Shown here one piece after another: positions 51,723-59,848 of a stretch of 64,000 bases of DNA (positions are counted from its first letter, which is position 1; each line of letters opens with the position of its first letter). The stretch is from Allomuricauda sp. (lineage in GTDB: Bacteria > Bacteroidota > Bacteroidia > Flavobacteriales > Flavobacteriaceae). Made by a program: the position numbers and the translations under genes. The notes beneath the pieces are model-generated. The model did no database searches, was not told the origin of the DNA, and saw only the letters and a list, made by a program, of their open reading frames with translations. Location of the stretch: assembly GCA_003712125.1 (NCBI GenBank), contig RHLF01000001.1, forward strand, positions 1,116,001 through 1,180,000, read 5' to 3'.

Positions 51723-53894
51723 ATGAGAACTATTTTCGCAGTATTGGCCTTTGGCAGCCTTGCTCTATCGCTAAATGCACAAAACAAGCAACAAGACACA
51801 GTTCAGGGAACAAAAGTGATACTCGATGAGGTCTTGGTCTCGGCTGTTCGTGTGACCAAAGAATCTCCGGTGACCTTTTCCAATTTGGACAAAGAAGAGC
51901 TAGCCCCAAGAAACCTGGGTCAAGACATCCCGATTTTAATGAACTTTTTACCGGGAGTGGTGACCACTTCTGATGCCGGAGCGGGTGTTGGCTATACGGG
52001 CATTCGAGTTCGGGGAAGTGATGCTACAAGGGTGAATGTAACCATTAATGGGATACCCTATAACGATGCGGAGTCACAAGGGACTTTTTGGGTGAATATG
52101 CCCGATTTTGCCTCATCAACACAGAGCCTGCAACTCCAAAGGGGCGTTGGTACCTCAACGAATGGTGCAGGGGCGTTCGGCGCCAGCTTGAATTTATTGA
52201 CCGATGCTTTTTCAGAAGAGGCCTATGGACAAATTTCTTCTTCTTTCGGCAGTTTCAATACCATGCGCAATAATGTCAAGTTTGGTACGGGATTGATCAA
52301 TGATCATATAGAACTATCGGGAAGACTCTCCAGAATCACTTCTGACGGGTATATTGATAGAGCTTCTTCCCAATTAGAATCTTATTTTTTACAGGGCACC
52401 TATGTAGATGACAATACCCTGGTAAAGGCTTTGCTTTTTGGCGGTCACGAAATAACGTACCAGTCGTGGTTCGGAATTGATGCCGCCACGCTTGAAACCG
52501 ATAGGACATTTAATCCGGCTGGTATTTACACCGATGAAAATGGCGGCATCCAATTTTATGATAAAGAAGAGGATAATTACAAGCAGGATCATTTTCAATT
52601 ACACTGGAATGAACAGATCAATGATCGTTGGAGTTCAAACCTGGCCATACACTTCACCCGTGGGAGAGGATACTTTGAACAATTTCGTGAAGACGATGAT
52701 TTTGCCACCTATGGTTTCGAAGAAATACAAGTTGATGGCGAAGTTGTGAACACCACTGATCTAATTCGGAGAAGATGGCTTGACAATAACTTTTATGGTA
52801 CTGTATTCTCGTTAAACCACGAAAAAGAAAACTTGAATCTTATTCTGGGTGGTGGTTACAATGTTTACGAAGGGGATCATTTTGGAGAGGTCATCTGGGC
52901 CCGTTTTGCAAGCAATAGTAATATTAGAGATCGGTACTATGACGATACCTCAAGAAAAACAGATTTGAATACCTATGCGAAGGCCATTTACAACCTAAAT
53001 TCCAAATGGAGCCTGTTTGGAGATTTGCAATATAGGGCCGTTGGGTATGAGGCAAACGGTGATGATACCGGATTGGTAGACGATACCTTTAATTTTTTCA
53101 ATCCCAAGACCGGGGTGACATTTGATTTGAACAAGAACAATAATTTTTACTTTTCGTATGCCCGTGCAAATCGGGAACCGAATAGGAACGACTATGAAAA
53201 TGGCAACCCGCGACCAGAGCGCTTAAACGACTTTGAACTCGGTTGGCGTTATATTAATCCTTCTGTTCAGGTCAATACCAATGTTTACTATATGCGGTAC
53301 AAAGACCAGTTGGTGCTCACAGGAGAATTAAATGATGTCGGAGCTCCTTTGCGTGCCAATGTTGGTGACAGCTACAGATTAGGACTTGAAGTGGATGCTA
53401 CTGTTTCATTGGGTCAAAAATGGGTCCTTAGACCCAATATTGCCTTGAGTTCCAATAAGAACATCGACTTTATTTTTCAGCGTGATGGAACCATACAAAA
53501 CCTTGGGAACACCAATATCGCGTACTCACCTAACCTGGTTGCCGGAAATATAGTAGGCTTTATGCCCAATGAAAATTGGCAGATTTCTGTGCTTTCGAAA
53601 TTTGTGGGCAAACAGTATATGGGAAATATCGATTCTGAGAATTCTGTATTGGAAAGTTATTCGCAAACCGATTTGAACCTACAATATACCTGGCAAACCA
53701 ACACCTTTGTTAAGAGTATCGTTATATCGGGCTTGGTGAATAATATCTTTGATGCCGATATTGTTTCTAATGGCTATTTTTTCACCTTTGATGATGATTT
53801 CTCCAATCCTGGAACGGTAACCACAGTTGAAGGGGCAGGGTTTTATCCCCAGGCCGGAATCAACTTTTTAGTCGGTATAACAGTAAACTTTTGA
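51723..53894 (+). CDS. TonB-dependent receptor, predicted thiamine uptake
   Basis: A 723-residue outer-membrane receptor. Signal peptide MRTIFAVLAFGSLALSLNAQ; no CarboxypepD domain; TonB-box region VILDEVLVSAVRV; plug with IRVRGSDATRVNVTINGIPYN and NGAGAFGASLN; then the barrel, with aromatic terminal residue in GITVNF. The TPP riboswitch in its leader points to uptake of thiamine or a precursor or phosphate ester, as for OMR1-type receptors in other Bacteroidota. The ligand itself is not shown by the protein sequence. The next gene follows with its own promoter. Confidence 0.92.
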   Translation: MRTIFAVLAFGSLALSLNAQNKQQDTVQGTKVILDEVLVSAVRVTKESPVTFSNLDKEELAPRNLGQDIPILMNFLPGVVTTSDAGAGVGYTGIRVRGSDATRVNVTINGIPYNDAESQGTFWVNMPDFASSTQSLQLQRGVGTSTNGAGAFGASLNLLTDAFSEEAYGQISSSFGSFNTMRNNVKFGTGLINDHIELSGRLSRITSDGYIDRASSQLESYFLQGTYVDDNTLVKALLFGGHEITYQSWFGIDAATLETDRTFNPAGIYTDENGGIQFYDKEEDNYKQDHFQLHWNEQINDRWSSNLAIHFTRGRGYFEQFREDDDFATYGFEEIQVDGEVVNTTDLIRRRWLDNNFYGTVFSLNHEKENLNLILGGGYNVYEGDHFGEVIWARFASNSNIRDRYYDDTSRKTDLNTYAKAIYNLNSKWSLFGDLQYRAVGYEANGDDTGLVDDTFNFFNPKTGVTFDLNKNNNFYFSYARANREPNRNDYENGNPRPERLNDFELGWRYINPSVQVNTNVYYMRYKDQLVLTGELNDVGAPLRANVGDSYRLGLEVDATVSLGQKWVLRPNIALSSNKNIDFIFQRDGTIQNLGNTNIAYSPNLVAGNIVGFMPNENWQISVLSKFVGKQYMGNIDSENSVLESYSQTDLNLQYTWQTNTFVKSIVISGLVNNIFDADIVSNGYFFTFDDDFSNPGTVTTVEGAGFYPQAGINFLVGITVNF

Positions 53895-53902
53895 TCATTT
53901 TC

Positions 53903-53910
53903 TAAATTTG
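53903..53910 (+). promoter_or_regulatory. -7 box of the Gfo/Idh/MocA gene
   Basis: TAAATTTG, perfect TAnnTTTG, separated from the ATG (53914) by three A. Confidence 0.6.
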
Positions 53911-53913
53911 AAA

Positions 53914-54918
53914 ATGGCATTGCAACCATTTTTCACAAAAAGGCCCATCCGATGGGGTATTATCGGTTGCGGCAATGTAACGGAGGTTAAAAGTGGGCCG
54001 GCCTATCAAATTGTCGAAGATTTTGAGTTGGCCATGGTGATGCGCCGTGATATTGCCAAAGCTGAAGCTTATGCAAAAAGACATGGTGTTTCGCAATGGA
54101 CCAATGACGCTTCGGAAGTCATCGATAACCCGAACATTGATGCGGTTTACATTGCGACACCACCGGATACGCATAAAATGTATGCCTTGCTAGTGGCTAA
54201 GGCTGGCAAACCGTGCTGCATTGAAAAGCCAATGACGCCCAATTATTTGGATAGTTTAGAGGTTGTCAATGCTTTTCAGCACAAAAACCTTCCTCTTTTT
54301 ATCGCCTATTATAGAAGGAGCTTGCCCCGATTTAATAAGGTTAAAGAATGGCTGGATAACATGGCAATAGGAGAGCCGCGCCATATCAGTTGGATGAAAA
54401 CACGTACCGCGAGCCCATTGGATTTAAGTGGGGCCTGCAATTGGCGTACGGATGCCAAGGTAGCCCCTGGCGGTTATTTTGATGATTTGGCAAGTCATGG
54501 GCTAGATTTGTTCACATTTTTATTAGGGAACATAAAAGAAGCGAATGGTATTGCAACGAACCAACAGAACCTGTATTCCGCGTATGATAGCATAACCGGA
54601 AGTTGGGTGCACGAAAATGGGGTTACTGGATCAGGGAGTTGGAATTTTGGAAGTTTCGAGGCACAGGATAAGGTAGAGATTTTGGGTTCGAAAGGAAAAA
54701 TTCGTTTTTCCGTACTGCATGAAGAACCTGTCGAATTAATCGCCCGAGACGCTCGTGAGTCCTTGGTAATCGAGCATCCGAAACATTTGCATGAATTTCA
54801 TGTCAACAACATGCGGGACCATCTTTTCGGTAAAGCACCACACCCTTCTCTTGGGAAATCAGGGCTGCATACCAGTTGGGTGATGGATAAAATATTGGGA
54901 AAACCTAATTTGAGATAA
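53914..54918 (+). CDS. Gfo/Idh/MocA-family oxidoreductase
   Basis: A 334-residue NAD(P)-dependent sugar or cyclitol dehydrogenase. The N-terminal Rossmann fold shows IRWGIIGCGNVTEVKSGP (GxGxxxxxxG type), then DAVYIATPPDTHKMYALLV, the catalytic-site motif EKPMTPN and the C-terminal domain from about residue 130. There is no signal peptide. ATG 53914 is used; the TTG six bases earlier lies in the -7 box. Substrate unknown. It follows the thiamine receptor by 19 bases but has its own promoter. The 3' end overlaps the convergent lipoprotein gene by 14 bases. Confidence 0.9.
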   Translation: MALQPFFTKRPIRWGIIGCGNVTEVKSGPAYQIVEDFELAMVMRRDIAKAEAYAKRHGVSQWTNDASEVIDNPNIDAVYIATPPDTHKMYALLVAKAGKPCCIEKPMTPNYLDSLEVVNAFQHKNLPLFIAYYRRSLPRFNKVKEWLDNMAIGEPRHISWMKTRTASPLDLSGACNWRTDAKVAPGGYFDDLASHGLDLFTFLLGNIKEANGIATNQQNLYSAYDSITGSWVHENGVTGSGSWNFGSFEAQDKVEILGSKGKIRFSVLHEEPVELIARDARESLVIEHPKHLHEFHVNNMRDHLFGKAPHPSLGKSGLHTSWVMDKILGKPNLR

Positions 54919-55342
54919 AGACTGAATTTCCATTTTGTGTTGCGCGATAGAACAACAGGTCATAATAGCGATTGCCGTCATCTGGACGGTTGAGCTGTTG
55001 ACCTGTGAACAAACTGTAACGGTAATCTTCGCATGAGCATACAACTTCTTGTCCTTCAATAGTCATGGTCGAACATGAATTTGGAGCATGATTTGGACAA
55101 CTGGCTTCAAACGCAAAAAAGGTATCAGGGCCAGTCCGCATAACAAAAGCACCTCGAGTTCCTACACTGGGGTTACCTACGTACACGGGATTTCCAATGG
55201 TGTTTAAGTTACTGTATAAGGGTAAATTCAGATTTAGCTCAAAGTTAAACCCGACTTCCTGCAGAAAAGGATTTCGGTTTGACCCATCATTACTACAGGA
55301 GACTGTAAATAAGAGAGTTATGAAAATAAAAACGCGTTTCAT
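54905..55342 (-). CDS. Rieske-like lipoprotein with altered cluster motif
   Basis: A 145-residue lipoprotein; lipobox LFTVSC, Cys16. The C-terminal half resembles a Rieske [2Fe-2S] fold: the first ligand loop reads CPNH (C82, H85) and the second VCSCEDYRYSLFTG (C102, C104). The canonical CxH...CxxH pattern is altered: the loops have CxxH and CxC, with an extra C90. The cluster may therefore be lost or bound differently. Relatives of this kind are common in Flavobacteriia without known function. It overlaps the convergent oxidoreductase gene by 14 bases. Confidence 0.68.
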   Translation of the reverse strand: MKRVFIFITLLFTVSCSNDGSNRNPFLQEVGFNFELNLNLPLYSNLNTIGNPVYVGNPSVGTRGAFVMRTGPDTFFAFEASCPNHAPNSCSTMTIEGQEVVCSCEDYRYSLFTGQQLNRPDDGNRYYDLLFYRATQNGNSVFISN

Positions 55343-55389
55343 CTATAGAGTTAAACAGTGATTCAAGGGCAAAATTGCCCAAAAAATCG

Positions 55390-55397
55390 TATATTTG
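55390..55397 (+). promoter_or_regulatory. -7 box of the greA region
   Basis: TATATTTG, perfect match, 125 bases upstream of greA and directly before a terminator-like hairpin. Confidence 0.6.
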
Positions 55398-55401
55398 CGT
55401 T

Positions 55402-55450
55402 AAATCCTCGCAAAAACTGCGCATTGGCAGCCTTAGCAGAGGATTTTTCT
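55402..55450 (+). ncRNA. Candidate short RNA or attenuator upstream of greA
   Basis: AAATCCTC (55402-55409) pairs with GAGGATTT (55439-55446), with an inner CTGC/GCAG hairpin (55417-55430), and the outer stem ends in TTTTTCT. Starting a few bases after the -7 box, this gives a terminated transcript of about 50 bases, or a 5' leader that can attenuate greA. Which of these is true cannot be told from sequence. Confidence 0.4.
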
Positions 55451-55522
55451 ATTAAATAACACAAAGTATGCCGGGGGATTTTACATTTCTCTTGGATACT
55501 TTTTTGCATTAAGATTAAGGAT

Positions 55523-55999
55523 ATGAGCAAGGTATCTTACTATACAGCGGAAGGGCTTAAAAAATTAAGGGCCGAATTGGATCATTTGAGGGATGTGGAA
55601 CGTCCGAAAGCTTCGCAAGCAATAGCCGATGCGAGGGATAAGGGCGATTTGTCTGAAAACGCAGAATACGATGCGGCCAAGGAGGCACAAGGACTCTTGG
55701 AAATGAAAATTTCTAAGATGGAAGAAACTGTGGCGAATGCCAGGTTGATCGATGAATCTCAAATGGATACTTCAAAAGTATTGGTGCTTTCCACGGTTAA
55801 GCTCAAGAATCAAAACAATGGAATGGAAATGACCTACACCCTCGTTGCGGAAAGTGAGGCAGACCTAAAAAGTGGCAAGATTTCAGTGACGTCACCCATC
55901 GGAAAAGGGCTCCTTGGTAAATCGGTCGGGGATGTGGCAGAGATTACCGTGCCCAATGGAACCTTGAAATTTGATATTTTGGAAATCAGCCGCGAATAG
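55523..55999 (+). CDS. greA: Transcription elongation factor GreA
   Basis: Binds the RNA polymerase secondary channel and rescues backtracked complexes by transcript cleavage. It has 158 residues, the normal length. The N-terminal coiled coil contains RPKASQAIADARDKGDLSENAEYDAAKEAQ with the catalytic acidic tip (split here: DARDKGDLSENAEYDAAKE); the C-terminal globular domain ends with LLGKSVGDVAEITVPNG. The start MSKVSYYTAEGLKKLRAEL is typical. Terminated by a hairpin at 56023. Confidence 0.97.
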   Translation: MSKVSYYTAEGLKKLRAELDHLRDVERPKASQAIADARDKGDLSENAEYDAAKEAQGLLEMKISKMEETVANARLIDESQMDTSKVLVLSTVKLKNQNNGMEMTYTLVAESEADLKSGKISVTSPIGKGLLGKSVGDVAEITVPNGTLKFDILEISRE

Positions 56000-56022
56000 C
56001 ACAAAAGAAAATAGCTATATTT

Positions 56023-56055
56023 AATCCCGTTGGCCATAGGCTGACGGGATTTTTT
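56023..56055 (+). terminator. Terminator after greA
   Basis: Stem AATCCCGT / ACGGGATT with a 13-base loop containing TGGCCA and a T run, just before the HIT gene. Confidence 0.88.
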
Positions 56056-56073
56056 AATTGAGAAAACCAACAA

Positions 56074-56475
56074 ATGGCTACCATATTCACTAAAATCATC
56101 AATGGTGATATCCCGTGTTATAAAATTGCCGAGGACGATAACTTTTTTGCATTTCTGGATATTAATCCCAATGCCGTTGGCCATACCCTTTGTGTCCCTA
56201 AAAAAGAGGTAGACAAGTTATTGGATTTGGATGAGGTTACCTATGCCGGACTCATGGCGTTTTCCCGAAAAGTGGGTAGGGGTATTGAGGCAGCCATACC
56301 TTGTGAACGCGTGGGGATGATGGTAATTGGCTTGGAAGTCCCTCATGTGCACGTTCATTTAATTCCCCTTCACAGCATGCAAAATGCCACTTTCCAGCAC
56401 AAGGTGCACATGGACCAAGAAGCGTTTGAGACTACTGCAAAAAAAATAAGGGATAGGTTAAAACATTCCTTCTAA
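56074..56475 (+). CDS. HIT-family protein (HINT/Hnt-like)
   Basis: A 133-residue histidine-triad protein, probably a nucleoside phosphoramidate or dinucleotide hydrolase. The triad HVHVHL places His91, His93 and His95 in the expected order, with DINPNAVGHTLCVPKKEV upstream forming the nucleotide pocket. It lies 75 bases after greA with a terminator between; the greA-HIT order is common in Bacteroidota. The 3' end overlaps the convergent zinc-ribbon gene by 18 bases. Confidence 0.92.
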   Translation: MATIFTKIINGDIPCYKIAEDDNFFAFLDINPNAVGHTLCVPKKEVDKLLDLDEVTYAGLMAFSRKVGRGIEAAIPCERVGMMVIGLEVPHVHVHLIPLHSMQNATFQHKVHMDQEAFETTAKKIRDRLKHSF

Positions 56476-56808
56476 GTACATGTAAACCGCAGTACCGACT
56501 AGACCAAGAAGTACTACCAATAGGATGTAAAATAAGGTAGTAAACCGAACTGATTTTCTATCTGGCTCGACCAATTTATTGTAATACTCAAAAACGCGTT
56601 CGATATCAGGAGTCCAGTTCACTGGATAAATGATTGAGTAGCATTTTTTGCATTTAATTTCGTGGGTCACTTCGCCTGTTGTTCTGTGGTATAAGGGATT
56701 AAAGGTATGTTTTTGGTAAAAAGATAACTTCAACTCCTGATTATAGCATTCAGGGCAGTTATTCGTGATTTCAGCTTCTTTTATAGCAATCTGTTTTTCC
56801 TTCGCCAT
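56458..56808 (-). CDS. Membrane-anchored zinc-ribbon-like protein
   Basis: A 116-residue protein of unknown function. CPEC near residue 18 and CKKC near 53 form a likely zinc ribbon; a hydrophobic helix near the C-terminus (about 90-112) would anchor it with the N-terminus in the cytoplasm. It starts 2 bases after the histidine-kinase stop, so it is cotranscribed with that kinase and may help its signalling. No characterised homologue recognised. Confidence 0.7.
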   Translation of the reverse strand: MAKEKQIAIKEAEITNNCPECYNQELKLSFYQKHTFNPLYHRTTGEVTHEIKCKKCYSIIYPVNWTPDIERVFEYYNKLVEPDRKSVRFTTLFYILLVVLLGLVGTAVYMYLEGMF

Positions 56809-56810
56809 GA

Positions 56811-57959
56811 TTACACAATGGTTTTGAGCGAAATTTGCATGATTGTCCCTTCTTTACTTGACGAAAGTACTTTAATTTTTCCTTTGTGGTATTCTTCAAC
56901 TATGCGTTTCACCAACGAAAGGCCTAATCCCCAACCTCTCTTTTTTGTAGTTACCCCGGGGTTAAAAATGTTCTGGAAATCACTTTTGGGGATCCCGTGG
57001 CCAGAGTCAGATATCAGAATGTTGACATAACTTCCGTTTTTATCAATTTGAATGGAAATATCTCCTTTGCCCTTCATGGCATCAATACCATTTTTTACCA
57101 GGTTTTCAATACTCCAATTATACAGTGGAGGGTTCAGCAAGACGGGTAAATTGTCGATATTGGATTTGAACGAAAAGTGTATGAGTTTCGAACTCCTTCG
57201 TTTTAAATACTGATAGGCTTTTTCTGTTTCAGAGACAATATCATGACTCCGTAACTCAGGGGTAGAACCAATTTTTGAAAAGCGCTCTGTTATGGTTTGC
57301 AAACGAGAAATGTCTTTTTCTATTTCTTTGGTAACCTCCGGGTTTATTTGTTCAGATTTCAGCAACTCATTCCAGCCCAAAAGTGATGTCAAAGGGGTGC
57401 CAATTTGATGTGCAGTCTCTTTGGCCATACCGGCCCAAAGTTTGTTTTGCTCTGAGGCTTTGTTGGTTTTAAAAAAGAAAAAGATCACCGCTCCAAACAA
57501 AAAGATTATGAGGAGCAATGCTATGGGATAGTACTTGAGTTTATTGAGCACCTCTGAATTGCCGTAATAGAGCGTAGCCAGTTGTTCTCCCCGATCTTCA
57601 ATGATAATAGGGTCATTCTCGCTTCCGAACTGCTTCATCTTCTTTTGGATGTATGCTTTGTCCCCAATTTTTTCCTTTGGAATGTTATTGGTTCGTATGG
57701 ATCCATCCATATTTTCGAGAATCATTGGAGTAGAATTGTTGCTGCCCAGTACTTTTAGGGTAAGATTGCCCAATTCTTGGTCTTCTGCGGCCTGCAATAA
57801 TTCGGTTTCTGCGGCAGCCCAATTTTCCATCTTGATGCGTTCCTCTTCCTTGAATTTTTTAAAAAAACTGTTGGTATTCCATAGAATCAGACTAACGACA
57901 ACAAAGGCCGAAATCAAGAGGAAAATATTTGAAGTTCGCTTTCTCGGGCTAAAGTCCAT
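56811..57959 (-). CDS. Orphan membrane sensor histidine kinase
   Basis: A 382-residue kinase with two membrane helices (about 13-31 and 150-170) flanking a periplasmic region of about 115 residues. The H-box is AKETAHQIGTPLTSLLGW; the HATPase domain has N-box IENLVKNGIDAM, G1 DSGHGIP and G2 GWGLGLSLVKRI. There is no HAMP domain. No response regulator is adjacent, so its partner must be elsewhere. ATG 57959 (MDFSPRKRTSN) is chosen over an upstream in-frame start. It heads a two-gene unit with the zinc-ribbon protein. Confidence 0.9.
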   Translation of the reverse strand: MDFSPRKRTSNIFLLISAFVVVSLILWNTNSFFKKFKEEERIKMENWAAAETELLQAAEDQELGNLTLKVLGSNNSTPMILENMDGSIRTNNIPKEKIGDKAYIQKKMKQFGSENDPIIIEDRGEQLATLYYGNSEVLNKLKYYPIALLLIIFLFGAVIFFFFKTNKASEQNKLWAGMAKETAHQIGTPLTSLLGWNELLKSEQINPEVTKEIEKDISRLQTITERFSKIGSTPELRSHDIVSETEKAYQYLKRRSSKLIHFSFKSNIDNLPVLLNPPLYNWSIENLVKNGIDAMKGKGDISIQIDKNGSYVNILISDSGHGIPKSDFQNIFNPGVTTKKRGWGLGLSLVKRIVEEYHKGKIKVLSSSKEGTIMQISLKTIV

Positions 57960-58054
57960 ATAGCGGTTGCATTGCAATTTTAAAGATAACGTAAAATGGG
58001 ATAAAATGTTGAAAACCTCTTCATCTGGACGATGTCAAAAAAGGCGCATTTGCT

Positions 58055-58062
58055 TATTTTTG
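58055..58062 (+). promoter_or_regulatory. -7 box of the DUF3127 gene
   Basis: TATTTTTG, perfect match, 22 bases before the ATG at 58085. Confidence 0.6.
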
Positions 58063-58084
58063 AAAGTCTTAAAATTTGAAACAC

Positions 58085-58459
58085 ATGGAGATTCAGGGGA
58101 GATTAAAGATGATTGATGAAACGAAAACCTACGGTAACAATGGGTTTCGAAAGCGTGAAGTGGTAATCACCACTGAAGAGCAATATCCGCAACACATTTT
58201 GGTTGAATTTGTTCAAGACAAAACGGATCTCTTGAATAATTTTCAGGTGGGTCAGATGGTGAAGGTCAGTATCAACCTTCGAGGTCGGGAATGGGTGAAC
58301 CCCCAGGGTGAGACAAAGTATTTCAATTCCATTCAGGGATGGCGAATTGAAAACCAAGAACAAGCCGCGGAAGGAGATATTCCTCCGGCTCCACCAATGG
58401 AGGCCTTTGAACCGGTTGAGGATTTAAAGACTGAAGAGCACGACGATCTTCCTTTTTAA
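58085..58459 (+). CDS. DUF3127 protein with SSB-like C-terminal tip
   Basis: A 124-residue protein. Residues about 1-90 (MEIQGRLKMIDETKTYGNNG, then GQMVKVSINLRGREWVNPQGE) match the DUF3127 pattern, predicted OB-fold-like beta sheet. A Pro/Glu-rich linker leads to a C-terminal EEHDDLPF, almost the same as the SSB tip DDDLPF at 33443. That tip is a docking peptide for replication and repair proteins. A role in DNA metabolism is therefore likely but unproven. ATG 58085 is used; an earlier TTG is weaker. Confidence 0.83.
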   Translation: MEIQGRLKMIDETKTYGNNGFRKREVVITTEEQYPQHILVEFVQDKTDLLNNFQVGQMVKVSINLRGREWVNPQGETKYFNSIQGWRIENQEQAAEGDIPPAPPMEAFEPVEDLKTEEHDDLPF

Positions 58460-58464
58460 AATGA

Positions 58465-59841
58465 ATGGGCCCCACCAAACTTATTGAGACGCTCTTCAAA
58501 AAGTACTTGCCATCGCCTTTTACCATTGCAGTGCTGCTTACCTTGTTGACCATGGCGTTGGCATTGGTGTTCACCACGGGTACAACCGAAAAGAACCATT
58601 TTTTCGAAATACTCACCTATTGGGAATCAGGCGTTTGGAACAATGGATTGTTGGTCTTTGCCTATCAAATGATGCTTATTTTGGTATTGGGCCATGTACT
58701 TGTGCTCAGTAGGCCTATTGAGAAGCTTATTGCAAAAATCACCCAATACGTTCAAGACACATCAACAGCCGCAGTCATTGTCATTTTACCCACATTGTTG
58801 GTTGCATTTTTCAATTGGGGATTGGCCTTAATTTTTGGTGCTATTCTCGCCAGAAAAGTGGGGGAGCATGCCCAAGCGCACAATATTCCAATGAACTATC
58901 CGCTAATAGGTGCCTGTGGGTATGCAGGTTTAATGGTCTGGCATGGGGGCATAAGTGGTTCTGCACCACTAAAAGTAGCTGAATCCGGTCATTTAAAAGA
59001 ATTGATGGCAACTGTCTCTGATCCTGGGGTATTGGCAATGTTACCGGATTCAATTTCTACTTCCACGACAATTTTTGGTTTTGGGAACATTGTTCTTTTT
59101 TCGGTCGTGGTTTTAGTCATGACAATGTTGTCCTATTTTTTAGGAAAAAAATCAAATCCTAGTAGTATAAAATTAGATACGTACCAATTTAAACGAAGCG
59201 CCAAAACTGATTTGGTTGGTGCAGAAAAACTGGAATATTCAAAAATAGCTTCGATAAGTTTTGGCATCTTGGTGTTAATGGGATTTGCCGTTCAATATTT
59301 GCCGGCATTGCGTCAACTCAATATCACCCCTAACATGCTCAACTTTTTTATGTTTGGATTGGCCATCGTATTACACGGCAGTTTTAAGAGTTTTTTAAAC
59401 GCCGTTGAAGAGGCCATTGGTGATGTGTCTGGGATTCTTATTCAGTTTCCCTTATACTTTGGCATTATGGGCATAATGGCCGGTAGCGGAATGATCAATC
59501 AAATTTCAGATTTCTTTGTAGCCATAAGCAATGAAACCACCCTGCCTGTTTTTACCTTTTTTAGTGCCGGATTGGTCAATATTTTTGTGCCCAGCGGTGG
59601 AGGACAATGGGCGGTTCAGGGGCCCTTGGTTCTTGAATCTGCCTTGCAGCTCGGGGTTCCTTTGCCGAAGGCGGTGCTTGCCTTGGTTTATGGGGATCAA
59701 ATTACCAATATGCTACAGCCTTTCTGGGCATTACCGCTATTGGGGATTACCAAATTAAAGGCGAAGGAAATACTTCCCTATACCCTTATTTTTATGCTTG
59801 TTGGAATGGTAGTATATATAGCCGGTTTACTGATGTTATAG
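58465..59841 (+). CDS. Short-chain fatty acid transporter, AtoE family
   Basis: A 458-residue inner-membrane transporter with about 12 hydrophobic segments. The AtoE family pattern is visible: LPSPFTIAVLLTLLTMALAL, HGGISGSAPLKVAESGH, FVPSGGGQWAVQGP and YGDQITNMLQPFWALPLLG. Substrate is probably a short-chain carboxylate such as acetoacetate or butyrate. It begins 5 bases after the DUF3127 stop and ends 7 bases before aat, so the three are likely cotranscribed. Confidence 0.9.
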   Translation: MGPTKLIETLFKKYLPSPFTIAVLLTLLTMALALVFTTGTTEKNHFFEILTYWESGVWNNGLLVFAYQMMLILVLGHVLVLSRPIEKLIAKITQYVQDTSTAAVIVILPTLLVAFFNWGLALIFGAILARKVGEHAQAHNIPMNYPLIGACGYAGLMVWHGGISGSAPLKVAESGHLKELMATVSDPGVLAMLPDSISTSTTIFGFGNIVLFSVVVLVMTMLSYFLGKKSNPSSIKLDTYQFKRSAKTDLVGAEKLEYSKIASISFGILVLMGFAVQYLPALRQLNITPNMLNFFMFGLAIVLHGSFKSFLNAVEEAIGDVSGILIQFPLYFGIMGIMAGSGMINQISDFFVAISNETTLPVFTFFSAGLVNIFVPSGGGQWAVQGPLVLESALQLGVPLPKAVLALVYGDQITNMLQPFWALPLLGITKLKAKEILPYTLIFMLVGMVVYIAGLLML

Positions 59842-59848
59842 ATTAGAG

